Source: Liquidambar formosana
Lineage: Eukaryota > Streptophyta > Magnoliopsida > Saxifragales > Altingiaceae
DNA length: 64,000 nt
Direction of reading: 5' to 3'
Assembly: GCA_039720395.1 (NCBI GenBank)
Contig: CM077826.1
Coordinates: 32,484,810 to 32,548,809 of the forward strand
In this document: positions 12,288 to 22,950 of the stretch, piece by piece
How the letters are laid out: each line of letters starts with the position of its first letter
Position numbering within the stretch: position 1 is the stretch's first letter
Notes under the pieces: generated by a model
What the model saw: only the letters and a program-made list of their open reading frames with translations
What the model was told of the DNA's origin: nothing
Databases searched by the model: none
Position numbers and translations under genes: made by a program

Positions 12288-12370
12288 CGTGTGGTAGTTC
12301 AGATGGTAAAGAACCGCGGCTCCAAAATCATAAATCTTGACTTCGTATCTTCGCTCCTCTACTATCGAAT
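12288..12370 (+). repeat. tRNA-like sequence carried by Helitron H1
   Basis: TAGTTCAGATGG at 12295-12306 fits the A-box consensus fully. A degenerate B-box (TTGACTTCGTATC; TTGAGTTCGCGTC in H2) follows about 32 bases later. The same block is found in H2 (A-box 14483-14494) and H3 (15554-15565). It is not a functional tRNA: no cloverleaf or 3' acceptor stem closes. It is probably a SINE head or tRNA fragment captured by the ancestral Helitron. Confidence 0.5.
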
Positions 12371-13222
12371 GCATGGACTTGAGAATGATTTGTGCATCAT
12401 GTAAATTAGTTTGAATCTAACAGTTTGAGATACTCCTTGTTTGGCAAAAGTGTATTTGCACAATTTTGCAAGCATTTTTATAGTTTTCTAAGCAATTTGA
12501 TATGTTAATACATGTTCCAATGTGTCGCATTTTCTTTTTTAATCATTATTGCCTTTATTTGGCTCCCTTTCTGATTATAAATATTTATAATTTTATACGT
12601 TTAACTTTTGGGAAATGAGATGAATAGACATAAAAAAAAAAGAGAAGAAATATGATATAGTCTACTAAGTTTGGGTTGAACATTGCAGAATATAGGTTTT
12701 GTCGATTTTCCTACATAAAAACAAAAGATATGCAAGGTACATCAAGCGTCAGCCTACTTATACCGCGTGAAAAAGAGCATGAAAAAGAACAGTGAAAACC
12801 AAAAATAGAAAAGTTAGACAATTTACCTTTTGGTGATCACTTCTCAACTTAATACCAAACATGAAACATTAGTAGCCTTTTGAAGTATGTATATAGTCAA
12901 TGTGTAGCAAGTTGGCAGAGAATATTCTTTCTTTGGCATTAAGTTGAAAAGTGATCACTAAAAAGTAATTTCTCCAAAAGTCATATCTTTTTGGGAAAAT
13001 TACTTTTTAGTGATTCTTTCTCAACTTAATACGAAAAAAAGAAACCTGATAGTTATTTTGATGTAAGTATACAGATAATTTGTAGCAAGTTGATAGATAT
13101 TGTCCTTTTTTGGCATTAGATTGAACAATGGTCACTAAAAGGTAATTTTACTTTTTCCACAACGGTTCACAAACGGACACGTGGCACCAAAGGGAGGCAT
13201 TTCCTCCGTTTTAGTATATATA

Positions 13223-15409
13223 CTAGCTTTAGAACCCGTACGACGCACGGATTAATTTATAAAAAATAATATTATTAACAAATTAAAATTTTAACAAAAC
13301 TCTTATTCTCTAAAATAGTAAAATATATTTGTTAATATAATATGTCAATTAAATTGAAAAGATATAGACAAAAATAAATAAAATAATTTAATCAAAATAA
13401 TCTTTGGTGTGATGTTAGCATAATGTATTACACAAAATTTAATTATATTCTCGAAAAGATAAATTATTTTGAAAAACAATTAATTTAATAGTGGAAACTT
13501 GTAAAAAAAAAATGAAGGAACTGATACGTTATGATATTTGGTGGAAAAATATTAAAATTCTCTAAAGCCTAGTCTATCCCACAATCATGGTTTTAACATG
13601 TTGGTATATACCAAAGCAAATATAGCCGTTGAAGGTGTCTCGAAATCCGACGGTGAAGATTGTAAAATGCATGACAATGATAAATCTTGACCTTTCATGA
13701 AGTTTCGAGTGGGTTTCACAAAGAGTGAAAAACCATGGGGAAAAATATCAAAAATATGTTTGAAATTAGATCATAAAAAGATGAGAGAAAAGTCTAGACT
13801 GAGAAAGAGAATAGGAAAAAAAGCCAGAAGAAGAAGAAAATAAGATAAAGTATAAATCTTTTCAACTTTATGTAATTAACCATATGGGAAGAATTTTGAT
13901 TCAAATAGATTTTTTTTTTTTTTTTTATTCATGTCAGAAGCAAATCGGGAGAATCTGAAGATTCTAGCGGATTGTGTTTTCTTTTTTAATCCTCCTTTTC
14001 TCTATTTGTTTTTCTTTTTAATTATGACTATTTATAGTTTTATACGTTTAATTTTTAGCAGGGGAAATGAATAGGCATAAAGAAAACAGAAAAATATATT
14101 TCAATTTATTAAGTTTGGATTGAACATTGTATAGTGTGGGTTTTCTAATCCTCTCACATAAAAACAAAGAGATATGTAGTGAACACCAAACGTCAACGTA
14201 CCTCCACCATATAAGAAAGAGCAAGTAATATCAAAAAAAAGAAAAAAAAAAAAAGAAAAAGAAGGTGAGGAATTTATCTTTTGGTGATCACTTCCCAGCT
14301 TGATACCAAACGAAGAAAGTTAGTACTCCTTTTGAAGCACTTATCAAGTCAATTTGTAGCAAGTTGACAGACAATATCATTTATTTTTTATAACTCGTGC
14401 AACGCACGGGTGAGGTCTGTAAATATAAATATTGTGAACAATATAAATTATATATATATATATATAATACACATCCGTGTGGTAGTTCAGATGGTAAAGA
14501 ACCGCAGCTCCAAAATCATAAATCTTGAGTTCGCGTCTTCGCTCCTCTACTATCGAATGCATGGACTTGAGAATGATTTGTGCATCATGTAAATTAGTTT
14601 GGATCTAACAGTTTGAGATACTCCTTGTTTGGCAAAAGTATATTTGCACAATTTTGAAAGCATTTTTATAGTTTTCTAAGCAATTTGGTACGTTAATACA
14701 TATTCCAATGTGTCGCATTTTCTTTTTTAATCATTATTGCCTTTATTTGGCTCTTTTTCTGATTATAAATATTTATAATTTTATACGTTTAACTTTTGGG
14801 AAATGAGATGAATAGACATAAAAAAAACGAAGAAATATGATATAGTCTACTAAGTTTGGGTTGAACATTGTATAATATAGGTTTTTCGATTTTCCTACAT
14901 AAAAACAAAAAGATATACAGGGTACACTAAGTGTTAACCTACTTATACCGTGTGAAAAAGAGCATGAAAAAGAGCAGTGAAAACCAAAAAATAGAAAAGT
15001 TAGACAATTTGCCTTTGGTGATCACTTCTCAACTTAATACCAAACATGAAACATTAGTAGTCCTTTTGAAGTATGTATATAGTCAATGTGTAGCAAGTTG
15101 GTAGAGAATATTCTTTCTTTGACATTAAGTTGAATATTGATCACTAAAAAGTAATTTCTCCAAAAGTCATATCTTTTTGGGAAAATTACTTTTTAGTGAT
15201 TCTTTCTCAACTTAATACGACAAAAAGAAAATTGATAGTTATTTTGATGTAAGTATACAGGTAATTTGTAGCAAGTTGATAGATATTGTCCTTTTTTGGC
15301 ATTAGATTGAACAATGGTCACTAAAAGGTAATTTTACCTTTTTCCTCAACTGTTCACAAACGGACACGTGGCACCAAAGGGAGGCATTTCCTCTGTTTTA
15401 GTATATATA
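13223..15409 (-). mobile_element. Composite Helitron H2
   Basis: It has the same X-Y composite structure as H1. The 3' CTAG is at 13223-13226. The terminal hairpin carries one arm substitution (CCGTACG/CGCACGG). Module X' spans 13223-14391 and Y' spans 14392-15409. The internal hairpin at 14394-14410 is also altered (CTCGTGC/GCACGGG) and again lacks CTAG. The 5' end TATATACTAAAACAGAGG abuts the CTAG of H3 directly, so H3, H2 and H1 run head to tail. No coding capacity. Confidence 0.85.
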
Positions 15410-16479
15410 CTAGTTTATAACCCGTGCGTTGCAACGCACGGGTGAGGTTTATAAATATAAATATTGTGAACAATATAAATTAATTATATATATATATATA
15501 TATATATAAGGGAAAAAGATAGATAATATGAGATAGAACCACAGCCGTCATAGTAGTTCAGATGGTAAAAAACCACGGCTCCAAAATCATAAATCTTGAG
15601 TTCGTGTCTTCGCTCTTCTACTATCGAATGTATGGACTTGAGGATGGTTTGTGCATCATGGAAATTAGTTTGGATCTAATAGTTTGAGATATTCCTCGTT
15701 TGGCAAAAGTGTATTTGCACAATTTTTTAAGCATTTTTATAGTTTTTTAAGCATTTTTATAGTTTTTTAATACATATTCCGGTATGTTGCGTTTTCTTTT
15801 TTAATCATTATTGCCTTTATTTGTCTCCCTTTCTAATTATAAATATTTATAATTTTATACGTTTAACTTTTGGGAAATGAGATGAATAGACATAAAAAAA
15901 ATGAAGAAATATGATATAGTCTACTAAGTTTAGATTGAATATTGTATAATATAGGTTTTTCGATTTTCCCACATAAAAACAAAAAGATATGCAGTGTACA
16001 CCAAGCGTCAACCTACTTATATCGCGTGAAAAAGAGCAGTGAAAACCAAAAAATAGAAAAGTTAGACAATTTACCTTTTGGTGATCACTTCCCAACTTAA
16101 TACCAAACATGAAACATTAGTAGTCCTTTTGAAGTATGTATATAGTTAATGTGTAGTAAGTTGGCAGAGAATATTCTTTCTTTGGCATTAAGTTGGAAAT
16201 TGATCACTAAAAAGTAATTTCTCCAAAAGTCATATCTTTTTTGGAAAATTACTTTTTAGTGATTCTTTCCGAACTTAATACGATAAAAAGAAAATTGATA
16301 GTTATTTTGACGTAAGTATACAGGTAATTTGTGGCAAGTTGATAGTTATTGTTCTTTTTTAGCATTAGATTGAACAATAGTCACTAAAAGGTAATTTTAC
16401 CTTTTTTCCTAACTATTCACAAACGGACACGTGGCATAAAGAGGTTTCTTTTCCTCCGTTTTAGTATATATATAATAGA
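15410..16479 (-). mobile_element. Simple Helitron H3
   Basis: This is a Y-type Helitron with both expected ends. The 5' TC (plus 16478-16479) leads into TATTATATATATACTAAAAC. The 3' end has a perfect palindrome with 11-bp arms at 15421-15442 and CTAG at 15410-15413. The flanking bases on the minus strand are A (5') and T (3'), the usual AT target. It contains the tRNA-like block at about 15548-15620 and two palindromic modules described in Findings. It is more diverged from Y and Y' than those are from each other. No Rep/helicase ORF. Confidence 0.85.
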
Positions 16480-16794
16480 TATAATAGATATATAGATTTC
16501 CCATACCGTATTTTACTGACTATGCTAATGAGGAATTGATTGCATGACGGTATGTCAATGAGCTGAAAACCTGGTGATGGACGGAGGTGATGTGATCACA
16601 GATGAGTTAAATCCGACGGCCACGTTTATACTACTCCAACTGTGAGCATTCATTTCACCATTAAATGAGCTTTCCAGTTGTGGTTTCAGTGGAACTTTAA
16701 GACAGTTGAGAGCTGCAGTCCTTGGTGGGTATGATCGGTCATCATCTGTACTCTCTCCATTATTTATTTGTAAGTATATATAATATATAAATAA

Positions 16795-16825
<31 letters not shown>

Positions 16826-16927
16826 GGAAACACACAAAACAAGGCCAACCAGAGACAGCCACATAGAGAAGGGTGAAGGAGTAGCTTCTCCTGTGAGGTC
16901 TTACTGTGGTCTTTGTCCGTCCTCTCA
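16480..16927 (+). promoter_or_regulatory. HTH-like promoter and 5' UTR region
   Basis: About 450 bp separates the Helitron array from the HTH start codon. A TA-rich block at 16775-16816 contains several TATATAA-type boxes, so a core promoter there is plausible but the exact TATA box is ambiguous. The following 110 bases (from the TGTGTGTGGG run) would be the 5' UTR. A 159-codon antisense ORF across this region is not credible. Confidence 0.45.
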
Positions 16928-18113
16928 ATGGCTTCTGTTGAGGCATTGAAGCTCCTCCTCTGCTTGCTACTATTGCTCCACACACTTGGTTCTTCCCAAG
17001 GTTTTTGCTCCCACTTCTCTTGCTCTCTTTCCATATATCTAAATGTTTATATACATGAGGTTCTTGTTTAGTTCACTCTTTAGAATATTAACTGTGGATA
17101 TTCCAGTTCTTCCTCCTCTATATGATGTAATTATCACTTCAGAATCATTTGTTGGAGGGAAAGAAAGAAAGAAAAATCAGAAAATTGATCTTTTTCATTT
17201 GGGTTTTCTTAGATAAGATGGGGGCTGTTTCACTTTCTCTTTGTCTTTGTCTTTATCTCTCTCTATCTCATGTTGATTTGGCCCAACTTTGTACTTGTCT
17301 CTTTGGGTCTCTCTCCCTCAGACGGAATTATGATTTTATCTCGAGGGTGGACAAAGTATAAACAATAAAATTTTTACCATTCAATTATGAAAATCATACT
17401 AAGATTTAAGATTCAATATATTAATACATTGAATAAAAGGTAAACGACTAAACGTTGCATATACTTCTCTAAAGCCATGACAAAAATTGCAAAAAAAAAG
17501 TAAAATAAAATAAAGAAGAAGAAGAAGAAGAAGAAGAAGAAGAAGAAGCAGAAGCAGAAGAGGGGTTGATAGCAGCAATAAATCTAAAGGAGGTTTAATT
17601 ATAAAAAAAAAATAAATAAATAAAAAACCAAAAAGTGTACCTTAATGCGTAGACATTAAGCAGTGATATTATCTGCCAAGATGCTTTCCATCTGCCACAT
17701 AAAAAAAAAGAAGCTAAAAGAGTAGGAGAAAGTGTTTGTTTTTAGTTAATTATTTTGGACATTTTAACTTTTGTATATATTGATTCTAATATTTTATACT
17801 TGGTATAAGTTGCCTATTTGACTTCTAAGGGATCATTGGAGGAACCATTGTGCATATTGGGAGAGACCATTGGTCCATTGTGCTTAAAAAAACACGAAAC
17901 TATCAAATTACGTTTAGGCGACCACTTAAGAACGTAATACCAAAAACAAAAGCATTAGTAGTCATTTCATAGTAGATTGATAATCATTTGTAATACATTA
18001 ACAGGTAATACCTTTTCTGGTATTAGCTTAGTATGTAATCACCACAAAGTACTTTCCTAAGACAATTTTGTAGAAGTCAGGGGTGCCATGGCCAACCCAG
18101 GCCTGGCTATGGT

Positions 18114-18169
<56 letters not shown>

Positions 18170-18321
18170 TTGGTTTTCCTTTTGTCTATAAACACTGCCA
18201 GTGGGATGTAATTTCACAATTTTACGGTAAATGGGCAATGCCTTTATTATTTTCATGGTCTACTACCTTAGTTCATTTTTATTTTTATTTTAAGTTCTTA
18301 ATTATTTAAAAATCTTGAAAA

Positions 18322-18372
<51 letters not shown>

Positions 18373-21300
18373 TAAGTAAAAGGAAAGAGATTAGCAAATA
18401 GTGACAAGTTGGAAAAATTAATTTAATAATAAAAAATGATAGGAAATGTGCAATATGTATTTGCAGGTAAGAAGCGTTCCTCCAAATATCATGATCGATA
18501 CCCGTTCATCAGACCAGCGAGCTCATTCTCATCATCATCGTCATCAACTTCATCAAACGGCTACAGTGATTCTTATGACTATATAATTGTAGGAGGTGGC
18601 ACAGCTGGGTGTCCCTTGGCTGCCACCCTCTCTCAGAATTTCAGTGTTTTATTACTTGAAAGAGGGGGTGTCCCTTTCTCCAACGTAAACGTATCCTATT
18701 TAGAAAACTTCCACATCTCTCTGGCGGACACTTCACCAACTTCTGCATCCCAATACTTCATTTCCACCGATGGAGTCTTTAATTCTAGGGCTAGGGTTTT
18801 GGGTGGAGGCACTTGCATCAATGCTGGCTTCTACACAAGAGCAAGTGCAAGGTATGTGACTCTTTGAAATGCCCTTAATCTTCCTTTCTCTCTTTGTTTT
18901 GTTTTTTTTTTTTTTTTTTTTACATTACAAAAAAAGAAACAATTAATAAAAAGTTAGAACAAGAAAGACTGTTTTCATACTAAAAAGACAATTGTGCCCC
19001 CACAAGAAACACTTTCCTCTATATATTTATTGAGGAGACCATGCTTTCTAATTTACTTTGTATTAAACATTAGAACTTTTGGAATTAATCTTCTTAGCAA
19101 ACTTTGAATGGTATAAATGTTACCCCACTAGTGGAGGTGATCAAGAATCAAATGAATTTAGAGGGCACATAGATTATAAAAATTATGCAAATTTGAATTT
19201 TATTTGGGTCAATAGTGTCCAACACCTATTTACGATATTGGGCATATGGTTGGTGATCAACCAAAAATTTTCTAGATGATAGAAGAAGTCATTGTCTCAC
19301 CCAAGTTAGGATTAGTTTAGATGTTGATAACTTGATATTGCTCTTTCATAAGATCGAAGATCTTGTCATGGGGAACGGGTTTGAAAGCGAAAATGTGTGA
19401 CCATGTGATTTTGGTGACGTATCATCCTACCATTGAACATTTAAGGCGAGTTCATTAGAATGTGACATCATACCCTCAGACAGATATGGCCTCATATGGT
19501 TTGTGTGTGTATAGACATGCATATACATATATATTAGCACTATTTCTACTCCAGCTTTTGCTGGATCCACTCCTTTCTTGGTATTCAGATCTATTATTGT
19601 TCAATTAGTCATAATATAACATCTACACGGGTCATGGCCGGCTCTGTAAATTGTGGTAGCCCTAGCCTCTTTCAACTATGTATAGCTTTTGCTGCATCTA
19701 CTCCAGTCTTGGTATTTAAACCAATTCTATCATTTTTAAATGTAATCATAAGGTGACACTTAGACCGACCATGGCCCATGATGTTTATTTGAAATGGTTA
19801 ACGTACTTGCCCCTTAAAGGAGTAAATTAAAACGAAGTAAACAATGCATCTTCAAGCTAGTCACAAGCACGTTACGTAGTTGTCTCTGAGAATGAGGATT
19901 GTACTTATAAAATGTAAGTACATGATTTATAAGATAAATACGTGTCTGAAAATTAAACTTTAATTCCACCAATGACATGAACATTATGTAGTTTACACTT
20001 TTTTTTATTTTTATTTTTATTTTTTCAGTCTATGCCCTAAAGACTCACGGTAACAAGACTCCTATTAATAATAGCCTATTTCGATCAACCCGAGCTTTTG
20101 TTGCATTCATTCCATTATTAGCTAGAATTTCTGCAAGATCTATTATTTATAATTGTAATCATGATTTGACTTGTGAGACCTAGACAGACCATAGGGCCAT
20201 ATATTTATAATGGCCCTGAGTTGTTCGGGCTGGGATACATACATATAATCGAGGCTATCACTCCCTTCTTGTGTTTTTTTTATGCAATAGTTATTATTTC
20301 ATAGTACAGAAATGAATGCAGCAAAGACTGGTGTGGAATTTATGTTTGGCACAATAAATTACAAGGAAACATAAATTCCAAGGACACCCTATTCAACTGT
20401 CCTACCTCAACCTCACCTACCAATTCATAGTAGGCATTTAATCGACATGCATCTTTACTTATTTCTTTGTATATATATTTAACTTGTCACAGCTAGCATG
20501 TGACATGCAAATTTCTACATGGTTATTAGGTCCTTTAATTGGGTAAAGCAATGTGGGCCACCACTAATAACCTTTTTGGTAGAGAGGGCAACAGCTCATG
20601 TGACACTCTTTTGGCTGTTACCATGCTTCAGGGTCCACAATGCTTGATCGATCCAGAAGAGAAATTAGGTAAAAATGAATAAATAATTCAATTTTAATGG
20701 GCTTGGGTGAGGTGAGGTGTGTGAATTTTAGTTTTGATTTTGATTGATATATGTGTATATATATTGTGGTCTGCAAAGGTTTTTAAGTTCAAGACTTGAG
20801 AGAATGTTCTTTAAGCCTAACAAAAAGGTAAAATGACAGGATTTAATTGGGCTAACACATTTTAAAACAAGGTTAACAAGTTATTAACCGAGTTGGGAAC
20901 GGTTGAAGTTTCTCACCCATGGAATTTGAATTATTTCATTGTGCTTTGCATGTAATTTCGTGTACAATTCCATCATTATAAATGGAGCAATTTGAGAGAG
21001 TAGCGACTTTCATCGTAAATGTTAGTAACTTAGTGTGTTTTATGAATTTAAAATGGATCCTATACTATCGATTATGGTGATGATTTTTAAGTGTTACATT
21101 CAAGACAATGGATTTGTAGCTCAAGTGCCTAATTCCACTCAAACCAACGTATAAATTAGAGCTACTTGATTAATTATTGATTGGTAACCAAATTTGTGTT
21201 GAAGTTTTGAAGCTTTTACTTGGTTGGCAGTGATGTTATGAAGGCAGGTTGGGATGCCAAGTTGGTGAATGAGTCATTCCCATGGATTGAAAAGCAAATC

Positions 21301-22950
21301 GTTCACCGGCCCAAGCTCACGCGATGGCAGAGAGCAATAAGGGACGGTCTTTTGGAAGTCGGGGTCTCGCCTTTTAATGGCTTCACCTATGATCATCTCT
21401 ACGGAACCAAGGTTGGTGGCACCATTTTTGACAAGTTTGGCCGCCGTCACACTGCTGCTGAGCTACTTGCTTCCGCTAATCCTGAAAAGCTTCATGTCTT
21501 GGTTCATGCCAAGGTTCAAAAAATCATATTCGATACAACAGGTAATTAATTAACGTTAAATTTCAAAATTAAATACCCTTACCACGTTAGAAGTTGAAGC
21601 AATCATTTAGCACTGATGGATGAAATGGTGATGTCTTACTAATGCGTGCAGAGAAGAAACCAAAGGCAGTGGGAGTGGTCTTCAAAGACGAAAATGGGAA
21701 CCAACATCATGCATATCTTGCAAAGAAGGAAGGGAGTGAAATAATTGTGACGTGTGGAGCGATTGGAAGCCCTCAACTGCTACTGCTAAGTGGTATCGGA
21801 CCCAAGGCTGAACTTAGGAAGTTCAACATACCAGTAGTGCTGGACAATAAGTTTGTTGGGGAAGGCATGTCCGATAACCCAATGAACACAGTTTTTGCTC
21901 CCATTAATAGGCGGTTCCAGCAGTCGCTGATACAAACTGTGGGGATTACCAAGTTGGGTGTGTACATTGAAGCTAGCAGTGGATTTGGGCAGTCCAAGGA
22001 TAGCATTCACTGCAACCATGGAATTATGTCAGCTGAGGTACATTAATTATTAGTGATCAACTTAAAGGCAGGGTCTTTACTTAATTGAGCATGTACATGA
22101 AATTATGCCAATCATAATTGTGGATATATAAATATCTTTCCTTTTTAACTGCAAAACTTTTGGTATAACCAGATTGGGCAGCTCTCAACTATTCCCCCAA
22201 AGCAAAGAACACCAGAAGCCATAGAAGCTTACAAGAAAGGCAAGAGAGAGCTACCGCACGAGGCATTCAAAGGAGGGTTCATTCTAGTAAAGATTGCCAG
22301 CCCAATATCAAAAGGCAAGCTCAAACTAAATAACACCAACGTTGATGAGAACCCAATTGTCACCTTCAACTATTTCAGCAATCCAAACGATCTGCAGCGA
22401 TGTGTGGATGGTATTCGCATGGTGGAGAAACTTGTGAGGACGAAACCCTTCACAAACTACACACGGTGTGATGAGCATTGTGTGGAAAAGCTGCTTAACA
22501 TGAGCGTTGCGACTAGTGTTAACCTTATACCTAGACATACCAACGACACAAAGTCCCTAGAGCAGTTCTGCAAAGACACTGTGATCACAATTTGGCATTA
22601 CCATGGTGGGTGTCATGTAGGCAAAGTGGTGGACCCTGACTACAAGGTTATTGGCGTTGAGAGGCTCCGCGTCATTGATAGTTCAACTTTTAGCGAATCT
22701 CCAGGCACTAATCCTCAAGCCACTGTCATGATGATGGGCAGGTAAGATCATATTACATATGTATATATCAATAACCATTTTAAATACCATTTTCCTCTTC
22801 TCTATATATTACCCAACCCACCCCCCAAAACAAGGGGGGGAAAGGGAAAAAATGGTACATAGCTTTGTATAAAAATGGCTTCCTCTGATATGCAGGTACA
22901 TGGGAGTGAAGATGTTGAGAGAGAGATTAGGTGGAGCAGCTGGTGTATAA
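16928..22950 (+). CDS. HTH: HOTHEAD-like GMC oxidoreductase (six exons)
   Basis: FAD-dependent GMC-family oxidoreductase, 592 residues, matching Arabidopsis HOTHEAD along its length. HTH is linked to long-chain dicarboxylic fatty acid and cuticle formation and prevents organ fusion. Exons: 16928-17000, 18467-18851, 21231-21541, 21652-22037, 22173-22741 and 22896-22950; all introns are GT-AG and reading phase is kept throughout. A signal peptide covers about residues 1-23 (Leu-rich). A Ser-rich stretch lies at about 43-54. The Rossmann FAD motif VGGGTAGC is at about 66-73, LGGGTCINAGFYTRA follows, the GMC signature CGAIGSPQLLLLSGIGP is in exon 4, and catalytic WHYHGG (His about 527) and NPQAT (Asn about 565) are in exon 5. 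Length is normal for the family (Arabidopsis about 594). Intron 2 is 2.4 kb. All key residues seem intact. Enzyme substrate is not shown by the sequence. Confidence 0.96.
17513..17560. repeat. (GAA)n microsatellite in HTH intron 1
   Basis: About eleven GAA units followed by GCA-interrupted copies. It lies within intron 1 and does not affect coding. Confidence 0.95.
17890..18062. repeat. Palindromic module related to the Helitron array
   Basis: The left end (AATTACGTTTAGGCGACCAC) and right end (GTAATCACCACAAAGTACTT) are imperfect inverted copies. The interior contains AATACCAAA and ATTAGTAGTC motifs. The same roughly 145-bp module occurs repeatedly in the Y and X parts of the Helitrons at 11001-16479. 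Here it stands alone in HTH intron 1, so it is either a separate MITE or a Helitron fragment. Confidence 0.5.
18117..18165. repeat. (CT)n microsatellite in HTH intron 1
   Basis: An uninterrupted CT run of about 48 bases in intron 1, about 300 bases before exon 2. A 46-base (TA)n run follows at about 18324-18369, closer to the exon 2 acceptor at 18465-18466. Confidence 0.95.
18852..21230. other. HTH intron 2, with three diverged repeats
   Basis: A long intron (2379 bp) without an inserted gene. Three diverged copies of a unit of about 115 bp begin near 19546, 19680 and 20088. Each starts AGCTTTTG(C/T)TG, has a TAATCAT motif in the middle, and a (C/A)GACCATGG-like motif near its end. This suggests old local duplication or a decayed element. 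A T-tract lies at 18900-18920. Confidence 0.5.

Larger units (their letters stand above)
11001..13222 (-). mobile_element. Composite Helitron H1
   Basis: The 3' end, read on the minus strand, is CTAG (plus 11001-11004) preceded by a hairpin with 7-bp arms CCGTGCG/CGCACGG (11014-11028); the next host base is T. These are Helitron 3' features. The 5' end is TATATACTAAAACGGAGG at about 13222. The element is two diverged modules of the same family: X (11001-12174) and Y (about 12175-13222). Y ends in its own hairpin (CCCGTGC/GCACGGG, 12177-12193) but has no CTAG after it. Over the first 170 bases, H1 and H2 differ at only about three sites. No Rep/helicase ORF, so it is non-autonomous. Confidence 0.85.

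Noticed and set aside
12288..12370. True tRNA gene
   Set aside because: A-box is good but the B-box is degenerate and no acceptor stem or anticodon arm closes, so only a tRNA-like relic is claimed.
12180..12404. ORFs inside the Helitrons on both strands
   Set aside because: They translate the TA microsatellite (YIYIYI) and are not conserved in length among the three copies.
16555..17034. 159-codon minus-strand ORF across the HTH start
   Set aside because: It is antisense to exon 1, crosses the TA-rich promoter and encodes YIYIYIY-type runs.
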